From Acidobacteriia bacterium UBA6623 (lineage in GTDB: Bacteria; Acidobacteriota; Terriglobia; Bryobacterales; UBA6623), in NCBI GenBank assembly GCA_002433055.1, contig DJHJ01000020.1, forward strand, positions 1 to 60,019: 60,019 bases of DNA. The letters run 5' to 3'. Positions within the stretch are counted from its first letter, which is position 1. Each line of letters opens with the position of its first letter. Both the position numbers and the translations under genes were made by a program. Of the stretch, positions 25,314-33,906 are shown one piece after another. The notes below the pieces were generated by a model. That model did not search any database, was not told the DNA's origin, and saw nothing but the letters and a program-made list of their open reading frames with translations.

Positions 25314-26543
25314 GTGCGAATTGTTGAAATTGAGAAGTTGGTTTACGGCGGCGATGGGCTCGCACGCCTCGACGGGCGTGTGGTTTTTGTACCTTTTGTC
25401 ATACCGGGAGAACAGGCATCGCTTGTAGAGTTAACTGTGCCAGGCCGTAAATCGAAACAGGTGCGAGTCGATCAACTTGTCAAACCGGCCAGAGAGCGTG
25501 TAGAACCAGTTTGTCCAGTTTTTGCCCGCTGTGGAGGGTGCCATTATCAGCAAATTCCCTATCCGTTGCAGTTGACTTACAAGGTTCAGATTTTGCGTGA
25601 GACGCTGGCACGACTGGGAGGGATCGATTGGTCTGAGGAGATCGAAACAGTATCCAGCGAACCATGGGGGTACCGGAACAGGACCAAGCTTCACATCAGG
25701 GATGACCCCAAAGAACGTCATGGCGTTAGCACTAAAGTGCGAAAGATAGGTTTCTTTGAATCAAGCTCACACCGACTTGTTGAAAGTACCAATTGCCCAA
25801 TTAATTCACCAGGCTTGAATCGTGCGCACAAAGCACTCGCGGAGATGGTAGATGAGTGCCACCCCCCAGAATTCATCACGGAAGTTGAGCTTTTCTCTAA
25901 TGAAGTGGATCTTCTAATGAGCATCCCTGGTGGGCGGCGTGCATTGGCCACAAAATTTTTGAAGTTGTGTGCCGACCTTATTCCTGAACTTTCGATGCAA
26001 TCTTCGATCAATTACAGTGTTGGGCAGCATAGCTACCAAGTTGCTTCCGGATCATTTTTCCAGGTAAATCGTTTTTTAGTTGATCACTTAGTAGACCTTA
26101 TCACTGCTGACGTCGAAGGTGTAAATGCTCTTGATCTATATGCGGGGGTAGGTATATTTAGTGTCCCGATTGCGGAGCGGTTTACGCATGTTAAAGCGGT
26201 TGATTCGAGTACGCGCGCTGTGCATTGTTTGCAAACAAATGCACAGCGTGCCGGCGTTAAGGTTCAAACGATTCATCTAAACGTCGAAGATTACATGCAT
26301 GGAACCACTCAGAAGTTTGACTTCGTTGTAGCGGATCCACCTCGAACAGGCTTGGGGCCAGTAGTTACAAAAGCATTAGTCCGTATCCGTCCAGCCCAGC
26401 TAAAGTTGGTTTCCTGTGATCCTGCAACGCTAGCGAGAGATTTGCAGGTCTTGATTGCCGGTGGTTTCAAGATAGAAAAAATTACACTTATTGATTTATT
26501 TCCGCAGACTTACCACATCGAAACAGTTGTGCAGTTGGTCTAG
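25314..26543 (+). CDS. 23S rRNA (uracil-C5)-methyltransferase, RlmD/RumA-TrmA family
   Basis: A protein of about 409 residues with an N-terminal TRAM-like domain, the [4Fe-4S] cysteines (CPVFARCGGCHYQQ plus a later Cys) and a C-terminal SAM methyltransferase domain: LDLYAGVGIFSVPIA is motif I, VADPPRTGLG is motif IV and LVSCDPATLARD carries the catalytic Cys. It methylates C5 of a uridine in 23S rRNA (or tRNA in other members). The family member cannot be assigned more finely. The GTG at 25314 starts VRIVEIEKL, where family proteins begin; a TTG at 25284 lies 7 nt after a TATACT box and is an alternative. Confidence 0.87.
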   Translation: MRIVEIEKLVYGGDGLARLDGRVVFVPFVIPGEQASLVELTVPGRKSKQVRVDQLVKPARERVEPVCPVFARCGGCHYQQIPYPLQLTYKVQILRETLARLGGIDWSEEIETVSSEPWGYRNRTKLHIRDDPKERHGVSTKVRKIGFFESSSHRLVESTNCPINSPGLNRAHKALAEMVDECHPPEFITEVELFSNEVDLLMSIPGGRRALATKFLKLCADLIPELSMQSSINYSVGQHSYQVASGSFFQVNRFLVDHLVDLITADVEGVNALDLYAGVGIFSVPIAERFTHVKAVDSSTRAVHCLQTNAQRAGVKVQTIHLNVEDYMHGTTQKFDFVVADPPRTGLGPVVTKALVRIRPAQLKLVSCDPATLARDLQVLIAGGFKIEKITLIDLFPQTYHIETVVQLV

Positions 26544-26627
26544 CGGAGAGATATCAACCAGAATGGATACTTCTACAGCATTCTAACGACTGCTCACCCA
26601 GGAGTTTTCTACACAGAACTCAGAGAA

Positions 26628-26879
26628 TCAAGTTAACGGAATGCCTTGCTCAACGATCATAATTGGTATATCGTCGTCTATCCGGTAGGCGGTTTCCTCA
26701 TCCTCCGTTATTAAGCCTTCTTGGAGAGGTTTTTCTACTGTGCTGCCATCTTGATATTTGACTTCGCCAGCTTCAATACGACCGTTAAGGGCGGCGAGTT
26801 GTTCCTCAGAGAGCATTTGTACAGGAACTTTACTGCGAGGGCAGCAGAGAATTTCAAGAAGATCCGGACTTATAGGCAT
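26628..26879 (-). CDS. Trm112/UPF0434-family small protein
   Basis: An 83-residue protein that opens PISPDLLEILCCPRSKVPVQ and ends with YRIDDDIPIMIVEQG, the two conserved ends of the UPF0434 (YcaR/Trm112-like) family. The middle is longer than in E. coli YcaR by some 20 residues. Members are small zinc-ribbon-like or partner proteins, in eukaryotes activators of methyltransferases; the bacterial role is unclear. A very strong AGGAGG site fixes the ATG at 26879 and rules out the start 14 codons upstream. Confidence 0.85.
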   Translation of the reverse strand: MPISPDLLEILCCPRSKVPVQMLSEEQLAALNGRIEAGEVKYQDGSTVEKPLQEGLITEDEETAYRIDDDIPIMIVEQGIPLT

Positions 26880-27222
26880 ATTTCCTCCTGGTTGGTGTGT
26901 TTTCAGGAGTAAGTGTATCACTAGAACTCTACTGACAAGAAAGATCTTGCAAGGAAAGTTCTTCTAAATGACTCAGAATTTTTTGTGTTTCTGTAGCTTT
27001 TCGATTGATTGAAGAGAATACGTGGCTATAAATGACTGGTCGCACATAATAATTTCCACTTGACAGTTATGGAAGTGTGACAAATAAGCGCTGCCGATGT
27101 AGTGCAATAATTGTGCAGTGGTGATACTTTCGGACAGAGTGTTCATAGGAGAATCTTTTAAAAATTTGGTTCCATCTGATGTCATATCGCGTCAATCTTA
27201 ACTCTAAGGTAGAGCTGTTTTA
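26880..27222. other. 343-nt interval between UPF0434 gene and dinB
   Basis: The only open frame of note is a 70-codon one on the minus strand (26973-27185). It has no ribosome-binding site at either of its Met codons and no recognisable motif, so I do not call it a gene. No SOS (LexA) box with the CTGT-N8-ACAG pattern was seen upstream of dinB, and no clear promoter. Confidence 0.4.
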
Positions 27223-28461
27223 ATGAGTGTCGAACGTGTCATTTTCCATGTCGATATGGATGCCTTTTTTGTCTCTGTTGAGGAGATTTTTGATCCAACT
27301 TTGAAAGGAAAACCAGTGGTTGTGGGCGGACTTGCTCATGAGCGTGGTGTTGTTGCAGCGGCATCCTATGAGGTACGGAAGTTTGGTGTCCATTCGGCTA
27401 TGCCGTTGAGGCATGCTTATCGCCTTTGTCCGCAGGCAGTTTTTATTCCGGGACACCCGGACCGCTATCGCTCATATTCTCGTCAAGTTCGTGCAGTATT
27501 AGATGATTTTTCGCCACAAGTCAAAATGGCTTCAATAGATGAGGCCTACCTCGACATGACAGGGTCAAAGCGGCTGCTAGGGCCACCCTTAAATGTTGCG
27601 AATAGTCTTCATGAGACCATCAAGGAAAAAATAAGATTGCCTTGTTCCATAGGAATTGGCACTTCTCGATTAGTGGCGAAGATAGCCTCTGATATGGCAA
27701 AGCCGAATGGTATTTTGTCAGTTTTGCCGGGCGCCGAAGATAGGTTTTTAGCACCTCTGGATGTAGCAAGAATCCCTGGGGTAGGTAAAGTTTCACAAGA
27801 AAATTTGTGCAAATATGGCATACATAAGATTGGGCAGTTAACACGGTTACAAGAGGAGCACCTGAGATCAATTTGGGGCAAGGCTGGCGTTTCACTGGTT
27901 GCCAAATCACGAGGGCTTGATGTTGATATGTGGTCTTCTCCGGGCATGAGTGTGCCCGACAAACCTAAATCTATCAGTCATGAAACGACATTCCGGGATG
28001 ACACGACAAAACAGGATCTCATTGATGCAACGTTGGTCAAGTTGGTACAGCTTGTAGGGCGCCGACTACGTGGATATGGCCTGCATGGTCGTACCATCCA
28101 ACTTAAGTTGCGTTACGCTGACTTCAAAACTATTACACGCGCGAGAACTCTGATTCGATCCACGCAGCTTGATACTGTGATACTTGCAAGTATCCGTGAG
28201 CTCTTCTCGCAAAATTGGAATGAGGATAAGGCGATACGTCTATTAGGCGTCCAGATTGGATCACTCGAAACCACATCAGGTCAGCTCGACTGGATTGATG
28301 ACCCAAGGGATAGGAAATGGAAGCAAGCTCTTGAGGCTACCGATGCGGTACGCAACCGTTTTGGCGAGTCATCTATTGGATTAGCTTCAGCAATGAAGAA
28401 TGCTCACCAGGAGCGAGTACATGAAAACACGGTGGATGTACCTGAAAGGAAATTGGAATAG
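27223..28461 (+). CDS. dinB: DNA polymerase IV (Y-family)
   Basis: A 412-residue Y-family polymerase. Catalytic carboxylates sit in HVDMDAFFVSVE (about residues 9-20) and SIDEAYLDMT (about 104-113). Helix-hairpin-helix motifs (VARIPGVGKVSQENL), a thumb and a little-finger domain (the region with RRLRGYGLHGRTIQLKLRY) follow. It copies past damaged bases and lacks proofreading. A full-length C-terminal region is present but I cannot point to a certain beta-clamp motif. It is convergent with the neighbouring isomerase-like gene, 11 nt away. Confidence 0.95.
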   Translation: MSVERVIFHVDMDAFFVSVEEIFDPTLKGKPVVVGGLAHERGVVAAASYEVRKFGVHSAMPLRHAYRLCPQAVFIPGHPDRYRSYSRQVRAVLDDFSPQVKMASIDEAYLDMTGSKRLLGPPLNVANSLHETIKEKIRLPCSIGIGTSRLVAKIASDMAKPNGILSVLPGAEDRFLAPLDVARIPGVGKVSQENLCKYGIHKIGQLTRLQEEHLRSIWGKAGVSLVAKSRGLDVDMWSSPGMSVPDKPKSISHETTFRDDTTKQDLIDATLVKLVQLVGRRLRGYGLHGRTIQLKLRYADFKTITRARTLIRSTQLDTVILASIRELFSQNWNEDKAIRLLGVQIGSLETTSGQLDWIDDPRDRKWKQALEATDAVRNRFGESSIGLASAMKNAHQERVHENTVDVPERKLE

Positions 28462-28472
28462 GTGATGCCTTT

Positions 28473-29477
28473 TCAGGTTATGCCTATATGAAGTACTTCT
28501 CTTGCATATCGAACAGCTTGTTCAACATCTCGACGCTCTTGCTTGGCGAGCAATTCCTTGTGAGTCACGTTGTCGATTTTTACCTCTTGAGAAACTGGGG
28601 ATATGTTTCTATAGGGCTTGCCTTGTCGCGCGATGTTTAGAAATCCGGTGAACACGCTGGCTGGTACGTCTCGATAATGCCCCCAAAAATCTGAGCGCCT
28701 ATACGGAAAGATACGAGGTGTTCTGAGGTTTATGATCTCAAGTGAGTATGTCTTATCGGGACAGAGATGCTGAAAACGCTTTGTCCAAGTCTCGATCCCA
28801 ATATTGCCTGCACCCATACAAACCCATTGAGCTGCAGCACCTTCAGAAACTTCCCAAACAGCGGAATCACGGATGCCAGTTGTAAGACAATAGGGAGCTA
28901 ACACCTCAAGCGTATGATGGGGATCCTCAAGAGTCCATGTCGAGTTGCCAATATCGATAAGTGCACCTACATAGTCGCTCCCTGCTTCCTCAATTAGGCT
29001 GCGCAGTTGATGAGCTTGGAGGTCACCTGCGTGGTTTTCAATACCGATCTTTATCCCTAGAGAAAGCGCCTCGGTACGGACCGAGCGGCAGGCCTCTACG
29101 GTGTTTTTTATGTGTTGAGTGAGCGGAAGCCGACCTTGGCGATCTTCGAAACTTCCCAGATAGCAGCGGACAAACGACGCTCCCAATTTTTGTGCGATCA
29201 AGAACATTCGTAAGAGTTGCTCACGGGGAGTTCCTGAGGTTTTTTCGAATCGGGTTGAAGTCGCACAGATAGAACCAAAACCTAATTCAATTTCGAGCCC
29301 TAGTGTATCAGCGTGAGCTTTGACGTCCTCAAGGTGGCTGTCATCTAGACTGCCAATGAATTGTGGCTCAGAAAAATGGACAACGTTGACTCCTAAGTTA
29401 GCTGAATAATCCATCAACTGGAATGCATTCCAGCTTTGTGAACGTAGGCTAAAGAGGTCGAGACCCAGTTTAGTCAT
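28473..29477 (-). CDS. Sugar phosphate isomerase/epimerase-like TIM-barrel protein
   Basis: A 334-residue member of the xylose-isomerase-like TIM-barrel superfamily. It opens TKLGLDLFSLRSQSWNAF and has IGIENHAGDLQ (Glu ligand), GALIDIGNSTW (Asp) and a late YSLEIINLRTPR (Glu). No signal peptide, so probably cytoplasmic. The function is likely isomerisation or epimerisation of a sugar or a related keto-acid; the substrate is unknown. It starts 38 nt after argR and may be co-transcribed with the arg operon. Confidence 0.7.
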   Translation of the reverse strand: MTKLGLDLFSLRSQSWNAFQLMDYSANLGVNVVHFSEPQFIGSLDDSHLEDVKAHADTLGLEIELGFGSICATSTRFEKTSGTPREQLLRMFLIAQKLGASFVRCYLGSFEDRQGRLPLTQHIKNTVEACRSVRTEALSLGIKIGIENHAGDLQAHQLRSLIEEAGSDYVGALIDIGNSTWTLEDPHHTLEVLAPYCLTTGIRDSAVWEVSEGAAAQWVCMGAGNIGIETWTKRFQHLCPDKTYSLEIINLRTPRIFPYRRSDFWGHYRDVPASVFTGFLNIARQGKPYRNISPVSQEVKIDNVTHKELLAKQERRDVEQAVRYAREVLHIGIT

Positions 29478-29515
29478 ATACTTAGGATTCCAGTGTCAAT
29501 TATGTTTTCAATCGA

Positions 29516-29953
29516 TCACAAGTTGGCTAGTTTTTGTTCCAGTTGATGCGCTGAAGGTAGATCGCTCGCGGCAATAAAAATCGTGTCATCGCCGGCAATA
29601 GTGCCAACGATTTCAGGGAGGTTCGCAGTGTCAAGAGCCAGGGCTACAGCATTGGCACTGCCAGGATTTGTTTTAAGAACGACTAGGTTTTGAGCCACCC
29701 GACTTTCTCGTAGAAATTCATGAAGGACGTGAGTAAGATTCGAGAGAGAGGTTGATGTTCGAACAACAGCAGCGCGTTCTTGATAACCCTCTGATGTTTT
29801 GACTATTGCAAGTTCACGTAGGTCGCGCGAGAGTGTGACCTGTGTTGTTTCAATTCCCTTTTTAGCAAGTTCGGCGGCGAGTGCTTCTTGGGTGCGAATG
29901 GTTTTCTCGCGAACGAGTTTCTGGAGCGTGAAATGACGGAGTCGTTTACTCAT
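29516..29953 (-). CDS. argR: Arginine repressor
   Basis: A 145-residue ArgR. The N-terminal winged helix-turn-helix (TQEALAAELAKKGIETTQVTLSRDLRELAIVK, positions about 21-52) binds ARG boxes. The C-terminal part carries LVVLKTNPGSANAVALALD and the arginine-binding GTIAGDDTIF motif needed for hexamer formation. With arginine it represses arginine synthesis. It is the last arg gene of argF-argG-argH-argR, and an ARG box upstream of argF suggests it regulates itself with them. Confidence 0.95.
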   Translation of the reverse strand: MSKRLRHFTLQKLVREKTIRTQEALAAELAKKGIETTQVTLSRDLRELAIVKTSEGYQERAAVVRTSTSLSNLTHVLHEFLRESRVAQNLVVLKTNPGSANAVALALDTANLPEIVGTIAGDDTIFIAASDLPSAHQLEQKLANL

Positions 29954-30002
29954 AGATCTGCACTCTTACGGTATATCTGCACCACGTGCACGATTCAATT
30001 CA

Positions 30003-31400
30003 TCACGTCTGTTCATCGCGCATATTAGCTAGTCGCTCTTCAGCTTGTTCCAGAGACTTTAAGACAACACTGGGGGCAGTCCCTCCTGGAAGCTTATGGT
30101 TTTCAAGAGCTTTTTTGGCCGAAAGAAACTCTACAGCGTCTGTGCCGAATTCCGGAGCTATATACTGCAGTTGTTCGGCTGTCCAGTCCTGCGGCTGTTT
30201 CTTCACACGGAGACTCTCCAACACTAATGTCCCGACTATTTGGTGGGCACGATGAAATGGCACACCATTACGCGCCAAGACTTCAGCCAGTTCTGTTGCA
30301 CAGCTCCAGCTTTCGTTCGCCGCTGTTTCCATGGCCGCAGTGTTAATTGTCGCTGTGTCTATCGACAGGCGTGTTATTTCAAGAGAGCCTGCAAGGTGGT
30401 CGGCTGCGTCGAATACTGGTATTTTGTCTTCCTGTAAATCACGATTGTAGGCCAATGGCAGCCCTTTCATTGTCATCATGAGGGCAGTGAGATTACCAAC
30501 AACTGGGCCGACTTTACCACGCACCAACTCAAATGCATCGGGGTTTTTTTTCTGTGGCATCAAGCTCGATCCACTGGTAATTTTGTCGTCTAATTCGATG
30601 AAAGAGAACTCCTCGCTAGAGTAAATGATCCAATCTTCTGCAAGTCGACTTAGATGAAGCATTGTCACTGAAGCAGCGTGTAAAAAATCGATCGCGAAGT
30701 CGCGGTCGGAAATAGCATCTAAGCTGTTACGGGAGATGCTGGCGAATCCGAGCTCCTCCGCCATTTCTTGGCGATCAAATGGGAAGCCACTGCCAGCCAG
30801 GGCACCGCTACCTAGGGGTAAAACATTTGTGCGATCAAAGGCGATGCCCAAGCGTTCCCAGTCCCGTTCAAACATTTCGAAATAAGCCAGCAAGTAATGC
30901 GCCCATAAAACCGGTTGAGCTCGTCGCAGGTGGGTGTATCCAGGCAGTACCGCAGAAGGTTCCCTTCGTGCGAAGGAAAGAAGAGATTGCATTATCTCGG
31001 TCAACCGGACACGATCGTCGCGAATTTCTTCACGTAACCAGATCCGGAGATCTGTGGCCACTTGTTCATTGCGGCTTCGGCCGGTGTGGATCTTTTCAGC
31101 AAGTTCACCGACCTTTTCGGCAAGCTTACGAATCACGAAAGTATGTATATCTTCATCGTCGACGTTGTCAAAGTAGTTTGGTGCCTGTGATTCCTTGAGA
31201 ATTTCGTCGCAAGCTGTCCGAATGCAGTCTCTTTCATCAGAGCTAAGAATATCGACTTTTTCGAGAGCAGATGCAAAGGCTTTTGAGCCAACGACATCGG
31301 CTTCAAGTAAGCGCTGATCGAATCCAAGAGAACTAGAAAACTGTTCAAATAGCTGATCAGAACCAGTTGCGAACCTGCCCCCCCAAAGTTTCATTGACAT
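30003..31400 (-). CDS. argH: Argininosuccinate lyase
   Basis: A 465-residue enzyme of the fumarase/aspartase superfamily, cutting argininosuccinate into arginine and fumarate. The N terminus MKLWGGRF, the block HTGRSRNEQVATDLRIW, HLRRAQPVLWAHYLLAY and the signature GSSLMPQKKNPDAFE (catalytic Ser loop) are all there. It lies 28 nt after argG and 49 nt before argR. The normal length and motifs indicate a working enzyme. Confidence 0.97.
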   Translation of the reverse strand: MSMKLWGGRFATGSDQLFEQFSSSLGFDQRLLEADVVGSKAFASALEKVDILSSDERDCIRTACDEILKESQAPNYFDNVDDEDIHTFVIRKLAEKVGELAEKIHTGRSRNEQVATDLRIWLREEIRDDRVRLTEIMQSLLSFARREPSAVLPGYTHLRRAQPVLWAHYLLAYFEMFERDWERLGIAFDRTNVLPLGSGALAGSGFPFDRQEMAEELGFASISRNSLDAISDRDFAIDFLHAASVTMLHLSRLAEDWIIYSSEEFSFIELDDKITSGSSLMPQKKNPDAFELVRGKVGPVVGNLTALMMTMKGLPLAYNRDLQEDKIPVFDAADHLAGSLEITRLSIDTATINTAAMETAANESWSCATELAEVLARNGVPFHRAHQIVGTLVLESLRVKKQPQDWTAEQLQYIAPEFGTDAVEFLSAKKALENHKLPGGTAPSVVLKSLEQAEERLANMRDEQT

Positions 31401-31427
31401 AAGCCGTTTATCCTAAAATCTACGAAA

Positions 31428-32633
31428 TTAGCGTACATTTGTCGTGGCTGCTTTTACTTTGATTGGTAATCCAATTAGGTTAATAAAACCAGCTGCGTCC
31501 TTTTGGTCGTAATCTGCACCCATTGTAAAGCTAGCAACACTTTCAGAATAAAGTGAGTAAGGAGAGGTACGACTTAGCACATCAATGTGTCCTTTATGCA
31601 GCTGTAGTACCACCTCGCCAGTAACGAATTTTTGTGTTTCATTGATGAACTCGTCGAAAGCCTCACGTAATGGTGTGAACCACTGCCCGTTGTAAATCAG
31701 TTCCGCGTAGTCCAGAGAGATTTTTTGCTTATAGTGGGCGGTGGCACGATCAAGCGTAAGACTTTCTAGCTCACGATGGGCCGCCATCAGGATCGCCCCT
31801 CCAGGTGTTTCGTAACACCCCCGTGATTTCATGCCGACGAAACGATTTTCTACCAAGTCGATACGTCCGACACCGTGAGTGCTACCCAGTGCGTTTAGCT
31901 TTTCGACAATGCCTTGAGCGCTAAGTACGTCACCGTCAACCGCCACAGGTGTTCCCTGTTCAAAAGTAATGCCGACTTGAGTTGCTTCGTCAGGTGTTTT
32001 CCCCAGGCTATTGGTTATCATCCAAACTTTCTCACTTGGAGCATTAGAAGGATCCTCAAGTTCACCACCTTCATGAGAAATATGCCAAAGATTGCGGTCT
32101 CGACTGTAGATTTTCGCTTTTGATTGATCAATAGGGATGTTGTGTGCTCGTGCGTAGTCAATAGCATCCTCCCGTGATGTAATAGACCACTCCCGCCAAG
32201 GAGCGATTACGGGCAGATGTGGTGCCAGAGCCTTGTAGGTCAGTTCGAAACGAACTTGATCATTACCCTTTCCGGTGGCGCCATGTGAGAGTGCATCACA
32301 GCCAGTTTCTAATGCTACCTCCACCTGGCGTTTAGCGAGCAGAGGTCGTGCTATTGAAGTACCAAGCAAATATTTACTCTCGTAGATAGCCCCGGATCGC
32401 ACCATCGGCCAGAGATAGTCGCGGACAAACTCCTCGCGCATGTCTTCTACAAAAACCTCCGAGGCTCCGCTCTTTTTGGCTTTTTCTACAATCCCGTCAA
32501 GCTCTTCTCCGCCTTGTCCAATGTCGCCGCATACTGCGACAACTTCGCAGCTGTAGTTCTCCCGGAGCCAGGGAATGATGATTGAAGTGTCTAGTCCGCC
32601 GGAATAGGCGAGAGAAACTTTCTTCGGATTCAT
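31428..32633 (-). CDS. argG: Argininosuccinate synthase
   Basis: A 401-residue enzyme that condenses citrulline and aspartate with ATP. The PP-loop LAYSGGLDTS (about residues 8-17), CGDIGQGGEELDG, the DALSHGATGKGNDQVRFEL block and GRIDLVENRFVGMKSRG are typical. The ATG at 32633 is used, with AAGG about 10 nt upstream; the frame extends 26 codons further but those overlap the argF end region and are not conserved. Second gene of the arg operon. Confidence 0.97.
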   Translation of the reverse strand: MNPKKVSLAYSGGLDTSIIIPWLRENYSCEVVAVCGDIGQGGEELDGIVEKAKKSGASEVFVEDMREEFVRDYLWPMVRSGAIYESKYLLGTSIARPLLAKRQVEVALETGCDALSHGATGKGNDQVRFELTYKALAPHLPVIAPWREWSITSREDAIDYARAHNIPIDQSKAKIYSRDRNLWHISHEGGELEDPSNAPSEKVWMITNSLGKTPDEATQVGITFEQGTPVAVDGDVLSAQGIVEKLNALGSTHGVGRIDLVENRFVGMKSRGCYETPGGAILMAAHRELESLTLDRATAHYKQKISLDYAELIYNGQWFTPLREAFDEFINETQKFVTGEVVLQLHKGHIDVLSRTSPYSLYSESVASFTMGADYDQKDAAGFINLIGLPIKVKAATTNVR

Positions 32634-32697
32634 TTTTTCATTGCCTTTCTTTAACTGTGTCTGCACCAAATTCTGTCTCAAGGCGGGAGTGTGTAGC

Positions 32698-33678
32698 CTA
32701 TTTTTTTGCACTTTTATCGCGTGATCCGATTAACATCAACAATAGAGCTTTTTGAGCATGTAGGCGATTTTCAGCCTGATCAAATACTGCCGAATTGGAC
32801 GACTCGATCACGTTGTCTGTAACTTCTTCTCCGCGTGACGCCGGCAAACAGTGCATGAAAATAGCATCGGGGTGCGCATGGGACATCAGCTCTTCCGTGA
32901 CTTTGTAATCACTAAAAGCAATGCGTCGCTGCTGAGTCTCTGCTTCCCATCCCATGCTGGTCCAGATGTCTGTGTAAACGGCCACAGCATTTTCAGCCGC
33001 TTCCCTTGGGTCGTGTGTCAGAGTTATTATTGCTTCAGTTTGGGCAGCCAGGTCGCTTGCCATAGAGCTAATGTCTGAGGCGGGCTCATAGCCTGGTGGC
33101 GTAGCAATCGTGAGGGAAACTCCTAGACGTGCAGCACATAGCATTAGCGAGTGTGCAACGTTGTTTCCATCACCGATAAAAGCCATTTTCAGACCAGAAA
33201 GCGATCCGTGATACTCTTCGAGCGTCTGAAAATCTGCTATTGCTTGGCAAGGATGGTAGCGTCCACTGAGTGCATTGATTACCGGTACAGATGACCATCG
33301 GGCAAGATCGTCTAGCGTGCTTTGCTCAAAAGTTCGTGCCACTACCGCGTCCACCCAACGGTCGAGATTGCGTGCCATGTCTCGGGCGGGTTCGCGTTCA
33401 CCGATGCGTCCGTCGCGGTGGTCCAGGTAAATAGAATCGCCACCAAGTTGCTTGATTGCGATCTCGAAGGTAACACGAGTACGCAAGGATGCTTTTTCGA
33501 ATACCAGAGCAATATAGCGCTGCTTGAGTATTGAAGCATAATGGTTCGGCGAGGCTTTCACTTTACGCGCTAGCTTCAGAACTTCTTGCAGCTCGGTGGT
33601 TGTTAAATCGAGATCGCTCAACAAGTGTGGAGCGGCGATTTGAGGCAGTTCAGTAGATGAGATGCTAGACGAAGACAT
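32698..33678 (-). CDS. argF: Ornithine carbamoyltransferase
   Basis: A 326-residue carbamoyltransferase that makes citrulline from ornithine and carbamoyl phosphate. Carbamoyl-phosphate motif SLRTR (Leu in place of the usual Thr), the GEREPARDMAR region, ALSGRYHPCQAIADF, GDGNNVAHSL and the MHCLPA ornithine-side motif are seen. The HCLP motif favours ornithine over N-acetylornithine or aspartate. First gene of the operon, with an AAAGGG site and an ARG box just before it. Confidence 0.93.
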   Translation of the reverse strand: MSSSSISSTELPQIAAPHLLSDLDLTTTELQEVLKLARKVKASPNHYASILKQRYIALVFEKASLRTRVTFEIAIKQLGGDSIYLDHRDGRIGEREPARDMARNLDRWVDAVVARTFEQSTLDDLARWSSVPVINALSGRYHPCQAIADFQTLEEYHGSLSGLKMAFIGDGNNVAHSLMLCAARLGVSLTIATPPGYEPASDISSMASDLAAQTEAIITLTHDPREAAENAVAVYTDIWTSMGWEAETQQRRIAFSDYKVTEELMSHAHPDAIFMHCLPASRGEEVTDNVIESSNSAVFDQAENRLHAQKALLLMLIGSRDKSAKK

Positions 33679-33688
33679 AAGAATCCCT

Positions 33689-33708
33689 TTATGAATAATA
33701 ATTCATAA
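33689..33708 (-). promoter_or_regulatory. ARG box (ArgR operator) upstream of argF
   Basis: A perfect palindrome, TTATGAAT-AATA-ATTCATAA, matches the ArgR consensus WNTGAATWWWWATTCANW completely. A weaker box-like sequence (33711-33728) follows with 3-bp spacing, as in E. coli tandem ARG boxes. It overlaps the expected argF transcription start. Confidence 0.85.
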
Positions 33709-33736
33709 AATAGAATAATTACACATTTTCTATCAA
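33707..33736 (-). promoter_or_regulatory. argF operon promoter
   Basis: On the minus strand TTGATA (33736-33731), an 18-nt spacer and TATTTT (33712-33707) place the start near 33700, inside the ARG box. ArgR binding would block RNA polymerase. The hexamers are only fair matches. Confidence 0.45.
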
Positions 33737-33906
33737 AATGCAAGCCAGTGTTTCCAATTTTTGCCAAAATTTTACTCTGTCGGTCTTATGTGCTGACCAC
33801 ATTAACGTTCGTACTGCGCAGTGTGTTCGCTAAAATCGTCGAGGCAGGATTATCATTGATTTGCGAGCAGCTGCGAATTGTCGAAGTCGTAAACTAGGTT
33901 TTTGGT

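Noticed and set aside
26973..27185. 70-codon minus-strand ORF before dinB
   Set aside because: No ribosome-binding site before either Met codon and no domain pattern; treated as chance.
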